Origin: Poa pratensis
Lineage: Eukaryota; Streptophyta; Magnoliopsida; Poales; Poaceae
Assembly: GCA_947311845.1 (NCBI GenBank)
Contig: CAMZMU010000063.1
Location: forward strand, 127,361,944 to 127,425,943
Length of the DNA stretch: 64,000 nt
Direction: 5' to 3'
Below the pieces are notes generated by a model, which had not been told where the DNA came from, ran no database searches, and was given only the letters and a program-made list of their open reading frames with translations. The translations under genes and the position numbers were made by a program. This document shows, one piece after another, positions 12,149 through 23,666 of this stretch. Position 1 is the stretch's first letter; each line of letters begins with the position of its first letter.

Positions 12149-13505
12149 TATCGGGGATATCTTTTGAACCGAATGTCCGATTTTTGATATTTTTTTATAT
12201 TTGAGATCCTGCTCAGTAGATCTTTAAAAAAAGATCAATATTAGACATATTTTGAAAAAATTCAAAAATTGACTATGAAAATGGTATTGAAACCACAAAT
12301 ATTTCATTTTTTTGCACATGTAAAGTAGTTTCATCGTCTTTTGAATAGACCCTTTTACAAACTTATTTCGAAAATATATGAACCTGTAATAAAACTTGTA
12401 AAAAGAACCAAGTTTGAACTGTGATTAATTCAAATACCTCCGTAATCTATGTGGAATGTTCTTCAAGTAATTCAAATGCCAGAGGAAAAATTTGAAATTT
12501 CTGAAATCCTCATAAGAACAACATGTCACCAAAAAATGATAAAATAATAATTAGGAAACTAAACTTTTGAATTTACAAAACATTTATTTTCTTGTTGCTG
12601 AAAATCCATTGAAAATATATTTTGGAATTTAATAAAAAATAAAGTACAAATGAAAATGTCCTACATGTGCGATTTTTTTTTTTTGAAAATATGCATGAAA
12701 TATTTGTATCCACCCACTGATAGCTTTCAATCTCATTCTCAAAAAATTGTATCAGGTATATATTTTGAACCGAACGTCCAATTTTCGATATTTTTTATAT
12801 TTGATATCCCGGTGAGGAGATCTTCAAAACAAGAACAATATTGGATACATTTTGATTTTTTTTAAATTTGAATGTGAAAAAATGTATTGAAGCCACAAAA
12901 GTTTTCTCAATTTTTGTGCACATGTAAAAAAATTAATCTTATTTTAACAACCTTTATACAAATATATTCCAAAAAAAATATGAACCCATAATGAAACTAG
13001 TTAAAACTTTTTAAATAAGCAGAATTGATTGAAAAATATAACTGAAAATAATCCAAGTATGTGCAATCTACGTGGAATGTTTTTTAAAATAACTCGAATG
13101 TGGGTGGCAAGTTTTGAAATTTCTGGATATTTTCATAAAACAACATGTCACAAAAAAGAATAAGAAATTTAATTAGGAAAACTAAACTTTAAGATGTGAA
13201 ACATTTATTACTTATTTTTTCTTGAATCCATTGAATATTATTTTAAAAATGAAGTGCACATGAAAATGTATTACATGTGCGAAAGTTTTATGAAATATTT
13301 GTGATGTCACAAGAAATCATAATAAAAATATGCATGAAATATTTGTGGTTCCAATACCATTTTCAAAAGCCGAATTTTGAATTTTTTGAAAATATGCATG
13401 AAAAATGTTCAATATTGATCTTGTTTTGAAGATCTTCTCACCAGGATCTCAAATATAAAAAAATATATTAAAATCGAATATTCGGTTCAAAAGATATAGC
13501 CGATA
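12149..13505. repeat. Composite repeat: ~600-bp direct pair plus inverted end
   Basis: The 5' part (from TATCGGGGATATCTTTTGAA at 12149) recurs as a degenerate direct copy from about 12752 (TATATTTTGAACCGAACG). The two copies share landmarks such as a CTA-TGTGGAATGTT word and ACAACATGTCAC over about 530 bp. The 3' end (13330-13505) is an inverted copy of the first ~175 bp, including CGGTTCAAAAGATATAGCCG. The ends look like long terminal inverted repeats of a DNA transposon, possibly Mutator-like. I could not identify a target-site duplication and see no transposase. Confidence 0.6.
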
Positions 13506-14082
13506 TAATATTGCTAATAAAAGGTGAAAATGGTGGGTGGGTGAATACCTAATCTCTCTTGATTAAGTTAAGCTGAGGCTGCATGCATGTCATTTATTTA
13601 TCACATGGATTAGCTTAATGTGAGGCTGCATGGCATACATTGATGCGTGATGTCACCACATGGCTGTCGTACCGGTCGAAGCATACAATACGGCGTACAT
13701 ACGCGCGGGGATACAATATAGTATTGGGGAGAGCTGATCAGATGCGTTGCTTAGGTGGGAAGGGAATGGTGAGATACGGGTGGGTGCATCGCCGGGTGCT
13801 CCACCGTATTTTCGAACCAAACACCCTCTTAGTCGCGAGAGCTAGCGAGCGGTGTCCTGGTCACGTCCGTGGCTAGCTTAGATTTTTTTTCTCTTATGGA
13901 CCCGTGTCTAGTTAGCTTAATTTAACTGAGCAGGCGATTTCTATTTTTACTTTCTTTTCCGGAACCGGAGCAGCCGAGGTCGTGCACTAGTCGCTTAATT
14001 CTAATGGGCCGAAAGCAAGTAGTGGTTTCGAGTAGACCAGCGTCGGCCCATTCAAGCTGGCCGAAGCAATATTACCTCTGGT
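13506..14082. other. Intergenic DNA, transposon fragments
   Basis: GAGGCTGCATG occurs twice (around 13575 and 13622). A Harbinger-like right end, AACCAAACACCCTC, at 13817-13830 has no matching left end. No gene is supported. Confidence 0.4.
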
Positions 14083-14206
14083 CCGCATTCGCGCAGACCC
14101 TATATATCGCCCTTCTGCGAGTCGGAAGTAGCGCTCGCCTGTTACATACCCTGCTATTGGGCCGGCCCATTAGAACCTCAGAACAGCAGAATAGAAGAGA
14201 ATTAAT

Positions 14207-14283
14207 TCGCCATGGCTGGGTTCGAACCGTGGACGTCACGAACGAGGACGAGCCGCATGGCCATTGAGCTACGCCAGTGTCCA
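14207..14283 (-). other. tRNA-like / SINE-head sequence
   Basis: On the minus strand an A-box-like TAGCTCAATGGCC (14271-14259) precedes a near-perfect B box GGTTCGAACCC (14228-14218) at tRNA-like spacing. Downstream and upstream stems pair poorly, so a working tRNA is unlikely. It may be the head of a tRNA-derived SINE or another pol III-type module. A pyrimidine-rich tract (14310-14410, plus strand) adjoins it. Confidence 0.4.
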
Positions 14284-14406
14284 TGTCGGTATATCATTAT
14301 TCATTCTTATATTGTTTCCTGGTTTGGGTTTTCGTTTCTTTTTTTTGTTTTCCGTTTTCTTTTTTACTTTTTTCTTTCTTTTTGATTATTTAGTTTAGTT
14401 TTCTTT

Positions 14407-16285
14407 TTGATAAATCAGAACCATTTTTCAAAATGGTTCCGCTTTTTTTGAAAATGGTTCTGATTTTAAAAATGGTTTTGATTTTTTAAAAATTGTTCCG
14501 TTTTTTTAAAATGGTTCCGATTTTTGAAAATTTGTTCCGCTTTTTTGAAAGTGGTTTTGATTTGTTTAAAATGGTTTGGATTATTTGAAATAATTCCTTT
14601 TTAAAAATGGTTCATTTTTGAAAATGGTTCCGAACCGAAAACATGGTTCCTTTTTTAAAATGGTTCCGAACCGAAAACATGGTTCCTTTTTGAAAATGAT
14701 TCCGAACCGAAAAAATGGTTCCGAATGAAAAATGGTTCCTTTTTTAGAATGGTTCCGATTTTTGGAAAATGGTTCTTTTTTAAAAATGGTTCTTTTTTGA
14801 AAATGGTTCCGAACCGAAAAATGTTTTCGATTTTTGAAAATGGTTCCGAATGAAAAAAATGGTTCCTTTTTGAAAATGGTTCCGAACAGAAAAAATGGTT
14901 CCTTTTTGAAAAATGGTTCCGAATGAAAAAAATGGTTCAGATTTTAAAAATGGTTCCTTTTTTTAAATGGTTCTGAACCGAAAAAATGGTTCCAAACCGA
15001 AAAAATGGTTCCAAATGAAAAAATGGTTCCGAACCGAAAAAATGGTCCCGAACAGAAAAAATGGTTCCTTTTTGAAAAATGGTTCCGAATGAAAAAAATG
15101 GTTCCTTTTTGAAAATGGTTCCGAACCAAAAAAAAATGGTTCCGAACCGAAAAAATGGTTCCGAACCGAAAAAATGGTTCCAAATGAAAAAATGGTTCCG
15201 AACTGAAAAAATGGTTCCGATTTTCCGAAAATGGTTCCGAACCGAAAAAATGGTTCCGATTTTTGAAAATGGTTCGGAATGAAAAAATGGTTCCGATTTT
15301 TCGAAAATGGTTCCTTTTTGAAAATTGTTCCGAACTGAAAAAATGGTTCCGATTTTTGAAAATGGTTCCGAATGAAAAAAAATGGTTCCGATTTTCTGAA
15401 AATGTTTCCTTTTTGAAAATGGTTCTGAACCGAAAAATGGTTCCAAATGAAAAAATGGTTCCGATTTTAAAATGGTTCCGATTTTTCGAAAATGGTTCCT
15501 TTTTGAACATGGTTCCTTTTGAAAAATGGTTCCGAACCGAAAAAATGGTTCCCATTTTTGAAAATGGTTCCGAATGAAAAAATGGTTCCGTTTTGTGAAA
15601 ATGGTTCCGAATGAAAAAACATGGTTCCTTTTTTAAAATGGTTCCGAACCGAAAAAAATCCTTTTTTAAAATGGTTCCGAACCCAAAAAATGGTTCCGAT
15701 TTTTGAAAATGGTTCCGAATGAAAAAAATGGTTCCTTTTTTAAAATGGTTCCGAACCCAAAAAATATTCCGATTTTTGAAAATGGTTCCGAATGAAAAAA
15801 TGGTTCCTTTTTTAAAATGGTTCCGAACCGAAAAAATGGTTCCGAATGAAAAAAAATGGTTCCTTTTTGAAAATGGTTCCGAACCGAGAAAATGGTTTCG
15901 AACCCAAAAAATGGTTCCGAATGAAAAAAATGGTTCCTTTTTGAAAATGGTTCCGAATGAAAAAATGGTTCCTTTTTGAAAATGGTTCCGAACCGAAAAA
16001 ATGGATCCTTTTTGAAAATGATTCCGAACCGAAAAAATGGTTCCGAATGAAAAAAATGGTTCCTTTTTTAAAATGGTTCCGTTTTTTAAAAAATGGTTCC
16101 TTTTTTAAAATGGTTCCGATTTTTTAAAATGGTTTCGAATGAAAAAAATGTTTCCTTTTTGAAAATGGCTCCGAACCGAAAAAATGGTTCCTTTTTGAAA
16201 ATGGTTCCGCATTTTTTAAAATGTTTCGATTCAAAAACGGTTCTGGTTTTTGAAAATGGTTCCTATTTAAAAAATGGTTCACATT
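14407..16285. repeat. GGTTCC minisatellite, ~1.9 kb
   Basis: The region consists almost wholly of variants of AAATGGTTCCGAA, AAAATGGTTCCTTTTTG and AATGGTTCCGATTTTTG, giving irregular units of about 15-25 bp. Unit length and order vary, so higher-order structure is not obvious by eye. Because the motif rarely makes stops, frames up to 203 codons appear on both strands with monotonous Phe/Asn/His/Lys repeats. They have no start context or domain and I treat them as composition artefacts. Confidence 0.92.
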
Positions 16286-16850
16286 TAGTTTGTTCATATA
16301 AAAATCATTCATATTTTTATAAAAATCATTTAGTTAAACGTTACGCTCGTGCTCCTACTCTCGTGCGCGCGTGCGTGTCTGTCGTTACGTTTTCACGCTT
16401 GGTCCACGTGCACGTGCACGCGACGCGATACGCCGTACGTGCAGGTCCGGACTCACGGAGCAGGACTCGAACCACGAAGAAGGAAGAACGAAGTAAGGAA
16501 CGGAAACGTTAATGGGCTTTCCATCATTAATGGGCCTCGCGCGCAAAGAACGAAGGAAGGGAAACGTGCGGGCGAGTCGTTCTTACGACTCGCAACAGGT
16601 GATACATAGGGGATCCCATTCCGCATTCGCAATTCCTATATATCGCCCGAGGCAGCGCCAGACGGCCTGGGCCGGTCCTTTTTCGTTTCTTCTCAATTTT
16701 GTTATTTCTTTTTCCTGTTTTCCTTCATTTTTCTTTTTTGTTTTCTATTATCGTTTTTCTTTTTCTTTTTCGTTTTCTCTTCAGTTTTATTTTTTCCTTT
16801 GTTTTATTTTTTACTTTTTACGATTTTGAAAAATGCTAGAATTTTAAAAA
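16286..16850. other. Flank of the minisatellite: hairpin and T-rich module
   Basis: GCGAGTCGTTCTTACGACTCGC (near 16575-16600) is a near-perfect hairpin. It is followed by GCATTCGC-n-CCTATATATCGCCC (16622-16648), a motif also found left of the array at 14083-14110. A CCTGGGCCGG word and a 150-bp T-rich tract (16680-16835) follow. No gene is supported. Confidence 0.5.
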
Positions 16851-16860
16851 CATTTACTTT

Positions 16861-18450
16861 GTGTGTTTCCCCTTTGCCCTGAGATACACTTTTATCTCAA
16901 GAGGCACACTTGCAAAATTTACTTATTTTGTTATTCCTGAAATCTCCGTTGAATGTGGAAACAAGAAAATTGTGGTACCGTATATTTGTATCATCATCAT
17001 TCTTGATGAAATTCATTGGATGGTCACCCATATATTTATCTTGTTTATATGTTTCCCGGCCTTGGTACTGCTGGTCTGGGTCCTACCCAACGACGCCGAT
17101 GCGCTCCGACGGGCAGTGGGACTCAAGATGGAGCGGCTGAAGGTCGAGCTGAAGCATCTTGAGGAAATGAGGAGTGGCGGTCTCTCCAGGCTGCTCCTTG
17201 ACGAAGGTTTGGTTTTTGCGAGCAAATTTGTGCGAGGTTTGGAGTAGCATACATGTTCTTTTACATAATTACTGGGTAGTCTTATTGGGGAATATAGTTA
17301 ACCAGCAAGTTGTTCTAGTATGTTCTTTTAATGTGAGATTTGTAGGCAATTTATCCCCTTTTCTACAAATTTGTCGCACACCATTTGTGTGGAAAGGTTG
17401 AGTTTTATTCAGTTTGGAAACAAAAACTGATTGATGAAGTTGCGGAATCAAATTAGAGGGTTCTTGTGCTAATAGTGAGATTAACTGAGGTCAACAATTT
17501 AAAAGAATAGTGTCATTTGCATGCTTTCTTTGATATTAAACATCGTATTGTACCTAATAACACAGTGAAAACAATTAAGCAAGTAGTAATATCACTTTGA
17601 TTACAATAGAGCAAGTAGATTCATTACGCATGTCCATTTGAGGTCTTTGTGTGTCCTGGTGAATAAATTAGCCATGAAGAGAACCGATTCAATGTTTTTA
17701 TGATAAAAATAAGAGGTAGCTGCACCACTCATTTGATCTGAACTAATGCTTAGGAAATTTCGCAGCTTTCTGTGGATTCTGATATCTGATAATAGACATG
17801 TCTCTAAAATGGACATTGATGGTAGTGCAAAAATGAATCAAACTATTCTATAGTCTATAGGCATATATGACGACCCTCATAGTTTGTTATAAACAAATCT
17901 TGCATGAGCTTCCCTTGTGAGCTTGCTTCATTTACTGATTGATATGTACTTTGATATAGGCATTGAGATAAAAGTTCAGTGCTGCATATTCCAAGTAATC
18001 AGGGCCCGCATATTGCAGCTTTGGAATTGGAACACTGGAATTTTACACTAACCATGACCTTAATCATTGCTTCGTGACGGCTCTTATGTTCGTTCTGGTA
18101 TTTCTTTTTCTTGTTTTTATAGAAGGCATACATAGCAACTGTGGGTTCGCCTTTGCATCATATTTTCTGTCCATTAGTGGCCAATGTATGACTTCTTGTA
18201 GTGCTTTTTTGGGGGTATGTATGTTAAACTAAATTCTCTCTCGTGTTTTGATTGAATAAAAAGTAGCATTGTAAATAGCCAGGCTTGATATCAACATGAG
18301 ATCATCTTTGTATGTTTGAGATGTACTTGTAAAAGTGAATTTGCATTCGTAATCTTTCTCAATTTTTGTTGAAATTGTCAGTGATGTTGGGATAGAATTA
18401 TATAACAACCAACTAGAACAACTCCGTTCGCCTCCATGTTGATAGTGTCT
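16861..18450 (+). other. Gene-poor region, possible captured exon piece at 17030-17247
   Basis: The open frame 16861-17247 encodes a hydrophobic stretch followed by a charged segment (ALRRAVGLKMERLKVELKHL) that would form a short coiled coil and ends GGLSRLLLDEG. I do not recognise a family. It could be an exon fragment carried by a Helitron ending at 18482. 17250-18450 is AT-rich with no supportable gene. Confidence 0.3.
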
Positions 18451-18482
18451 CTCTCGTTGCAACGCACGGGAATTTTACTAGT
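18451..18482 (+). mobile_element. Possible Helitron 3' terminus
   Basis: The sequence CGTTGCAACG (a perfect palindrome) followed by CACGGG and ending ACTAGT resembles the 3' ends of grass Helitrons, which have a short hairpin shortly before a terminal CTRR followed by host T. The matching 5' TC end was not located, so element length is unknown. Confidence 0.45.
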
Positions 18483-20478
18483 CTTTGTAATTTTCGTTGT
18501 TACAAACAGCAGACCTGCTGGTCCTATCCATGCAGGGACTAGGAACTTGGATTAGGAATCCTAACTCTAATAGGACTCACACTTCTAATCCTAACTGGAT
18601 ATGAACCGGAGACAACAAGGCTAACATCTACAATAGGGGGGCAAATGCCCCCCTCCTAAAATCAATCTACATTTCCTTTAGCTACAACTTGATTTGTCAC
18701 ATAAGGTTTAGGACAGTGGCACCTGAACCTCTAGCTACAAACATTTTGTGCAGTTCTCTTCGACCATGGAGCAGTGAGGCGAGATCAAGACCGCGATGTG
18801 GATTGCAAAGGCTTGGTTAGATCCGTTGCCCTCCCCTGTTTCTTTCGAAGAACTGGTTGTCATTGACCCAACCATCTCAAAGGAGGAGCAGAAACTAAGA
18901 CTTGTCGCCGAGGATGATGACATCGTGGTGGAGGACGCCGAAACGGGCAAGCTTGTCGGTGACCAATTTTGTCATAGACAATTGCATAGTGACGATGAGA
19001 TGTTCAACTGCTGCAGCGACGATGATTAGTTGTCGCATACAAACTACAGAGTAGGCTAGCCCGTGATCGAGTGAAGCATACGATCCACTAAAGCCCATGG
19101 ATTCGTCGAAGAGTCGACAACATCAGGCTGAATGACCAATTGGTATGTATCGGCCATTGTCGGCGCGAGGGCATTGCGCCGCTATCCAATGGGAAGGCCC
19201 ATCAGGCCGTCTTTTCATTTTCTTTTTTATTCTTTATTTTCTTTTTTATTTTATGTTTCCTTCTTCATTTTTTGATTATCTCTATGATTTTGATTAAATG
19301 TTTCGTTCAAAAAAATCAAATTAGGAATATATTGTAATATAAAAAATCAGATTAAAGAAAGTCAACAAAAATGTACAAAATTGAAAAGCATTCAAAGTTA
19401 TTTTTTTAATTGTTAAAACGTTCGGATCTGAAACACGTTCATGTTTTAATTTACTTTTATGATTTTTTGACAATTGTTCAACTTCGAAAATATCAAATTG
19501 AAAAAAGGTCAGATTGAAAATTTTAATTTTTCTTTTATTTCTTTTTTCTCCTTTTTATTTTATGTTGAAAAATAAAAAATAAAACAACAAACATAAAATA
19601 TAAAAAAATGCCGCTGAAATGGTCGCAGCATTGCAACCATTTAGTGGCCTGCAGGCGGCTGGAGCCTCCCCCGCCACTTAAAGCGTAATATACGAGCTCC
19701 TGACAAAATAGGCGGTAGTCTGCACAACCAAAATTTAATGCAAAAAATCGCATAGTTATGATGAATACATTGAAAATTTGTGCCACCTCCATGTTAAAGT
19801 TGTACCTCAGTTGGCTGATGCCTGCAATTTGTAAAACAACAACAACTAAGACTTTTGCTCCAAAACAAGTTGGTGTAGGATAGATATGAAGCTCACATCG
19901 AAACTTGTCAAAATAAGAGAAAATAAAAGAAAATTGATAAATAAAAAAGTAAATCAAGGTTCGTGCACAGGTATTGTTGACTTCTATGCAGGTCTATTAA
20001 AAGATAAATCGTACATTTCTAAAATCTTTTAAAAAATCATGCACATGGATATTTAATTAAAACTTCCATGTATTTTTTGTCAAATAGTACGTCAATTTGT
20101 ATATTTTTAAAAAGGAGGATATTTTCTTAAGAGTTCAATTTTTTTAAGCACAAAACAGTAGGGAAAGTCCCTACTGTTTAATTTTCTATTTTCTCAAAAC
20201 ATATGTACACCGATTACAAAAGGAGTTCATAAAGTATCCAGCCACTGACATGTTGAAAATAAAATCCGCTCTATTAAAACGTGTTGCGGTTACCATTTTA
20301 CATTAAAGGTTCTAGATTTTTTTTCGCTAATATAAGAAAAAATATAGAAATTACACATGTGCTAAAAGTGTCATACATGAAGATCAGCAGAAAGGAAAAG
20401 AAATCGTGTTTGATTGCCACTTGACGGCCAAATGATGTTCGATCTAGAACCAGTACATAATTTAAATTATTTAAGTTG
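18483..20478. other. Intergenic DNA, no supported gene
   Basis: One 77-codon frame (18796-19029) ends in an acidic region, but has no recognised domain, splice context or promoter. 19186-19260 carries a GGCCCATCAGGCCG word followed by a T-rich tract similar in style to 16670-16840. The rest is AT-rich. Confidence 0.45.
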
Positions 20479-20480
20479 TA

Positions 20481-20641
20481 CTCCCTGTGTTTTTAAATAT
20501 AAAATATTTTAGATGTTTCACATATTGTTTAGATGCATATTAAAATGCGTGAATGTATACACTAAAATGTGGCTATATACATTTGTATACATATGAATGT
20601 AGACAAAGACTTAAATATATTATATTTAAAAACGGAGCGAG
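20481..20641. mobile_element. Stowaway-like MITE, diverged
   Basis: The left end is CTCCCTGTGTTTTTAAATAT after TA. The right end, ATATTTAAAAACGGAGCGAG, is its imperfect inverse. The right TA duplication is mutated to AA. 161 bp, non-coding. Confidence 0.7.
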
Positions 20642-20743
20642 AACGTGCCTTTAAAAAACCTATTTAGGACTTTAGGTCATTGGATGCGCCCAAAAATACT
20701 GAATTTCAACTATGGATGTCGTATTTCACGTGTCCTATACTCT

Positions 20744-21315
20744 TAGGGGTGTAAACGGATAGGATAATTTTCGAACCGAATCCGCCGCTGAATCCGTTTT
20801 AAAGAATTCATATCCGATTTTAAAGATCAGCTGGATAAGGATATCCGATTCCGAACTGACCAGCCGGATACGGTATAGGATATGGTATGTAAAATAGCAT
20901 CCAAATATGGATTATCAAAAATTAATTAGGATTATCCGATGATTATAATCCGAATAATCCGATTTTCTATCCGAAATATCTAAACTTCTATAGTGAGTTG
21001 TGGAGTTTATCCGTTGAACAACACCTCACTTGCATGGTCGTTGTACAGACTATAGTACAACTTCGTTAGGTTATTAAGTTCTTAAGTTATTATTTTTGGT
21101 TCTGTGGGTTCATGATGTACATTGCGTGTACCGATCCGATTAATTATATTTCCACCCTGAATCCGCTCCATTTTTGTTCCGAATCTGTGATCATATATAT
21201 CCGCCACCGAATCCACAACCGTTAATTATCCGATCCGATCCGAATCCAAGAAAAAAGGTTGTAAAGGATACGGTAGAGGCAAAATCCGATCCGATCCGAT
21301 CCATTTACACCCCTA
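20744..21315. mobile_element. hAT-type MITE, 572 bp
   Basis: Ends TAGGGGTGTAAACGGAT and ATCC-ATTTACACCCCTA are inverted. The flanks TATACTCT (20736-20743) and TATACTCC (21316-21323) form an 8-bp target duplication with one mismatch, as expected for hAT. The interior is rich in ATCCGAT/ATCCGAA words and is non-coding. The second copy of the 12-kb block starts inside this element, at the base matching 20933. Confidence 0.82.
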
Positions 21316-21343
21316 TATACTCCCATCACACTCATGAAGGTGC

Positions 21344-21349
21344 TTTATT
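21344..21349 (-). promoter_or_regulatory. Candidate poly(A) signal of the lectin gene
   Basis: AATAAA on the minus strand (TTTATT on plus), about 225 bp past the lectin stop. In the second copy the same signal is at 33412-33417. Confidence 0.45.
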
Positions 21350-21573
21350 GATACTATTATCTTGTTATTACACGTACAAGCACAGCAGGCAGCGTATGGA
21401 CCCGCACACGAGCTCTTGTCATCCGACCTTCTATATATCATCAGCGTTGATCGGATCATCGGAAGGCAGGAGACACCGGCTATGTTTTTGTGCAGTGTAC
21501 TGTAGAGAGACATCTCTCTGCACATAATACGTATGCTCCGTGCGGATGGACCACGCATGGCTGGCTGGGTGGC

Positions 21574-22304
21574 TCAGTAGTATGGCTGGATCTTCCAGCG
21601 CTGGTTGTCGCCCTCGCACCACTTCCAGAGCACGACCTCGGTGCCGTCGCGGACGCCGCCATGGTACTTGTCGCCGTTGAGGGCGTCGAAGTTGAGGTAG
21701 ATGTTGTTCACCATGCGCACGCAACGGAACCCGTTGCCCACGTCCCGGCTCTCCGTCCACAGCACAGACTCGTCCAGGAAGTCAGGGTTGTATGGCACAA
21801 GCTGAACCTGCAGTTTGAATGTTTGATTACGTTCAGCTACATAGACTTTTTATACTGTTATGATCATGCATGTTTTTCACGATGATTCTACCAGCAGCTT
21901 GTTCTGAAAACACAAAGTAGTTAATTAAGATGAGTAGCAGAGACGACTTACAGGTGGGACTGTCCAAGGGAGTGCTTGATGGCCTGCCCAGTGGCCTTAT
22001 TCACCAGGGCGAAGGCAGGGTACCCCTCCTCATCCTTGATGCTGGTGCTCCATCTCATGTCCTTGATCCAGTGCTGGCACTCGTCCTTGGGGTTGGCCGG
22101 CGCGAGCACGACCTTGCCGTTCCTGACGGACATGGCGAAGTTGGGGTTGGCGCGGCAGTACACCTTCACCGTGGGCTGCGGAGGCAGCGTACGGCCGCCG
22201 CAGTTGCCCTCGATGTTCACCTGGGACATGCCATACGGCACCGGCGGCGCGTACCCCGGCGTCGCCATCCCGTACCCACCGAACCTCTGACGGTAGTAGT
22301 CCAT
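21574..22304 (-). CDS. EUL/R40-type lectin, single domain (first copy, frame break)
   Basis: Two exons: 22304-21952 and 21807-21574 (stop). A 144-bp intron runs from GTAAGT to TGCAG. The encoded protein is about 195 residues. An N-terminal Gly/Pro/Tyr-rich tail (residues 1-40, MDYYRQRFGGYGM...) is followed by one Euonymus-lectin (EUL, ricin-B-like trefoil) domain from about residue 45. Typical signatures are KVVLAPANPKDE, QHWIKDMRWST, DEEGYPAFALVNK, SVLWTESRDVGNGFRCVRMV and WKWCEGDNQRWKI. The family binds mannose/galactose-type glycans, lacks a signal peptide, acts in cytoplasm and nucleus and responds to osmotic stress. The ATG at 22304 is chosen because the upstream in-frame ATG (22421) lies before the TATA box. 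This copy lacks one base at the exon-1 donor (ACCT|GT against ACCAT|GT in the other copy), which shifts the frame after splicing. This is probably an assembly error. Confidence 0.85.
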
Positions 22305-22370
22305 GGCAAGCTGCTCGATCGATCGATCACTCCTGCTGCTCTGAACATTCCATGGCGACGGGGCGGGGGA

Positions 22371-22377
22371 TTTTATA
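22371..22377 (-). promoter_or_regulatory. TATA box of the small lectin gene
   Basis: CTATAAAATC on the minus strand lies 67 bp upstream of the chosen ATG and downstream of an in-frame upstream ATG, which decides the start. The counterpart in the second copy is 34438-34444. Confidence 0.7.
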
Positions 22378-22439
22378 GGTGACGGGCCGGGTAACTGCGA
22401 TATTCCATTGGTGTAGTTCATGGCGTTAGCCTCACGCTG

Positions 22440-23666
22440 TCAGGTGATAAGCGAATGGAGACGACGTCGATGTGCGTGATGGGATTCGATCGGATAGGTG
22501 ATGCCATGCCACACTAGGTACGATCGAGAAGTTGAACTTGTGCGCGAACCGAACCAAGAGCTGGCTAGCTAGGTAGCTTTGCGTGATTCCATCGATCTCT
22601 GGTAGTTTTGGTAAGAATCACGCTGGCTATTATTGCTGGAAAGATAGGGAAGCGGCTAGCAAGTGCGCTTCAGGTGTCCTGCTGCCCACTTACTACGAGA
22701 TTCTACTACACTCATTTTCGCGGTCGGTCAGAATCTCAAATGCTGGTTGAAAGCACAAAAGCATTTTATTCGTGTTAGAAATGTTAAGGTACAGCATCAT
22801 GAAGAGTCATCTGAATCGTATACCTGTAACCACCAGAGGAGAGCCAGGCTTGATTTCGATCATGTCATTTGGGAAATAGCTCCCGGCAAGAAAATGTGGC
22901 GTGTCTTTCTTTGATCATAACCCGGTTTGCTTGTCTTCAAGGTCTTGTGCTTCTTGCACGGATCAATTAAGGGCATCGATTTAACCAGGTTTAGCCCCTC
23001 TTGCATGGGTATCCCTGCCTTGCTTGTATTATAATGGTGATGTACAAATGATTGTATTTATGGCAACAGGATTTCCACTTCCAAATGAAAAGCCCCAGGA
23101 ATTATCCAACTGCCCATTCATAGCTTATATGCCTTACCAACCTCAAATTAAGAGGCATAGCAAAAAAAAAAGGAATTATGTTCATCTCGAAGAGTAACAA
23201 CTTGCAGCATGTCCTGAAGGGTGAGAAATTCAGCCCAAATTTTTTCAGATAGAGGCAGAGTAAAAAGATTTGCCATGTCTCTTTTACTTGGTTCACAACA
23301 TATTATACACAAGAGAGCTCTTGCAAAGGAAGACATTCTTCCTTCCTAATTATGGTTGTGTTCGTTGAGGGGAGATGCACAACCCCACTATCAGGCAATG
23401 AACTTTGAGTATAGCTTCAACTGATAGATATGCGGTGGTCAGTGGAAATACAAACACAATCACATGCACAAGTGACATAAGGATGGAAACTTCTCCTCAC
23501 ACTTTGAGGAGGAAAAAAACTACATGTATGGACCAACTGGTTCACAGAGGTTAAACTATGATCAAAATGAATACAATGTCTTCTCTAAAACCTCTAAAGA
23601 CTTAGAACACACCCCACATGTTACCAACCGGCAAGAACAACCACGATAAACTAAATAACAACAAAG
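22440..23666. other. Lectin upstream region, no other gene seen
   Basis: No ORF beyond about 83 codons, no domain, and no recognised transposon end before the CACTA insertion. The matching second-copy stretch is 34500-35730. Confidence 0.5.

Noticed and set aside
13817..13830. Second Harbinger element (AACCAAACACCCTC)
   Set aside because: Only a right-end-like word. No left inverted end or TTA pair could be found.
9619..14283. Functional tRNA genes at 9.6 and 14.2 kb
   Set aside because: A/B-box-like words are present but acceptor, anticodon and T stems do not pair.
14937..15577. ORFs of 169, 203 and 104 codons in the GGTTCC array
   Set aside because: They are monotonous translations of a stop-poor minisatellite, present on both strands, without start context, domain or splice signals.
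14407..16285. CRISPR-like array
   Set aside because: No constant repeat with unique spacers of fixed length. Units are irregular and the DNA is plant nuclear.
22305..22421. Upstream in-frame ATG for the small lectin
   Set aside because: It lies upstream of the TATA box at 22371-22377, so it is probably not transcribed. ATG 22304 has a better context.
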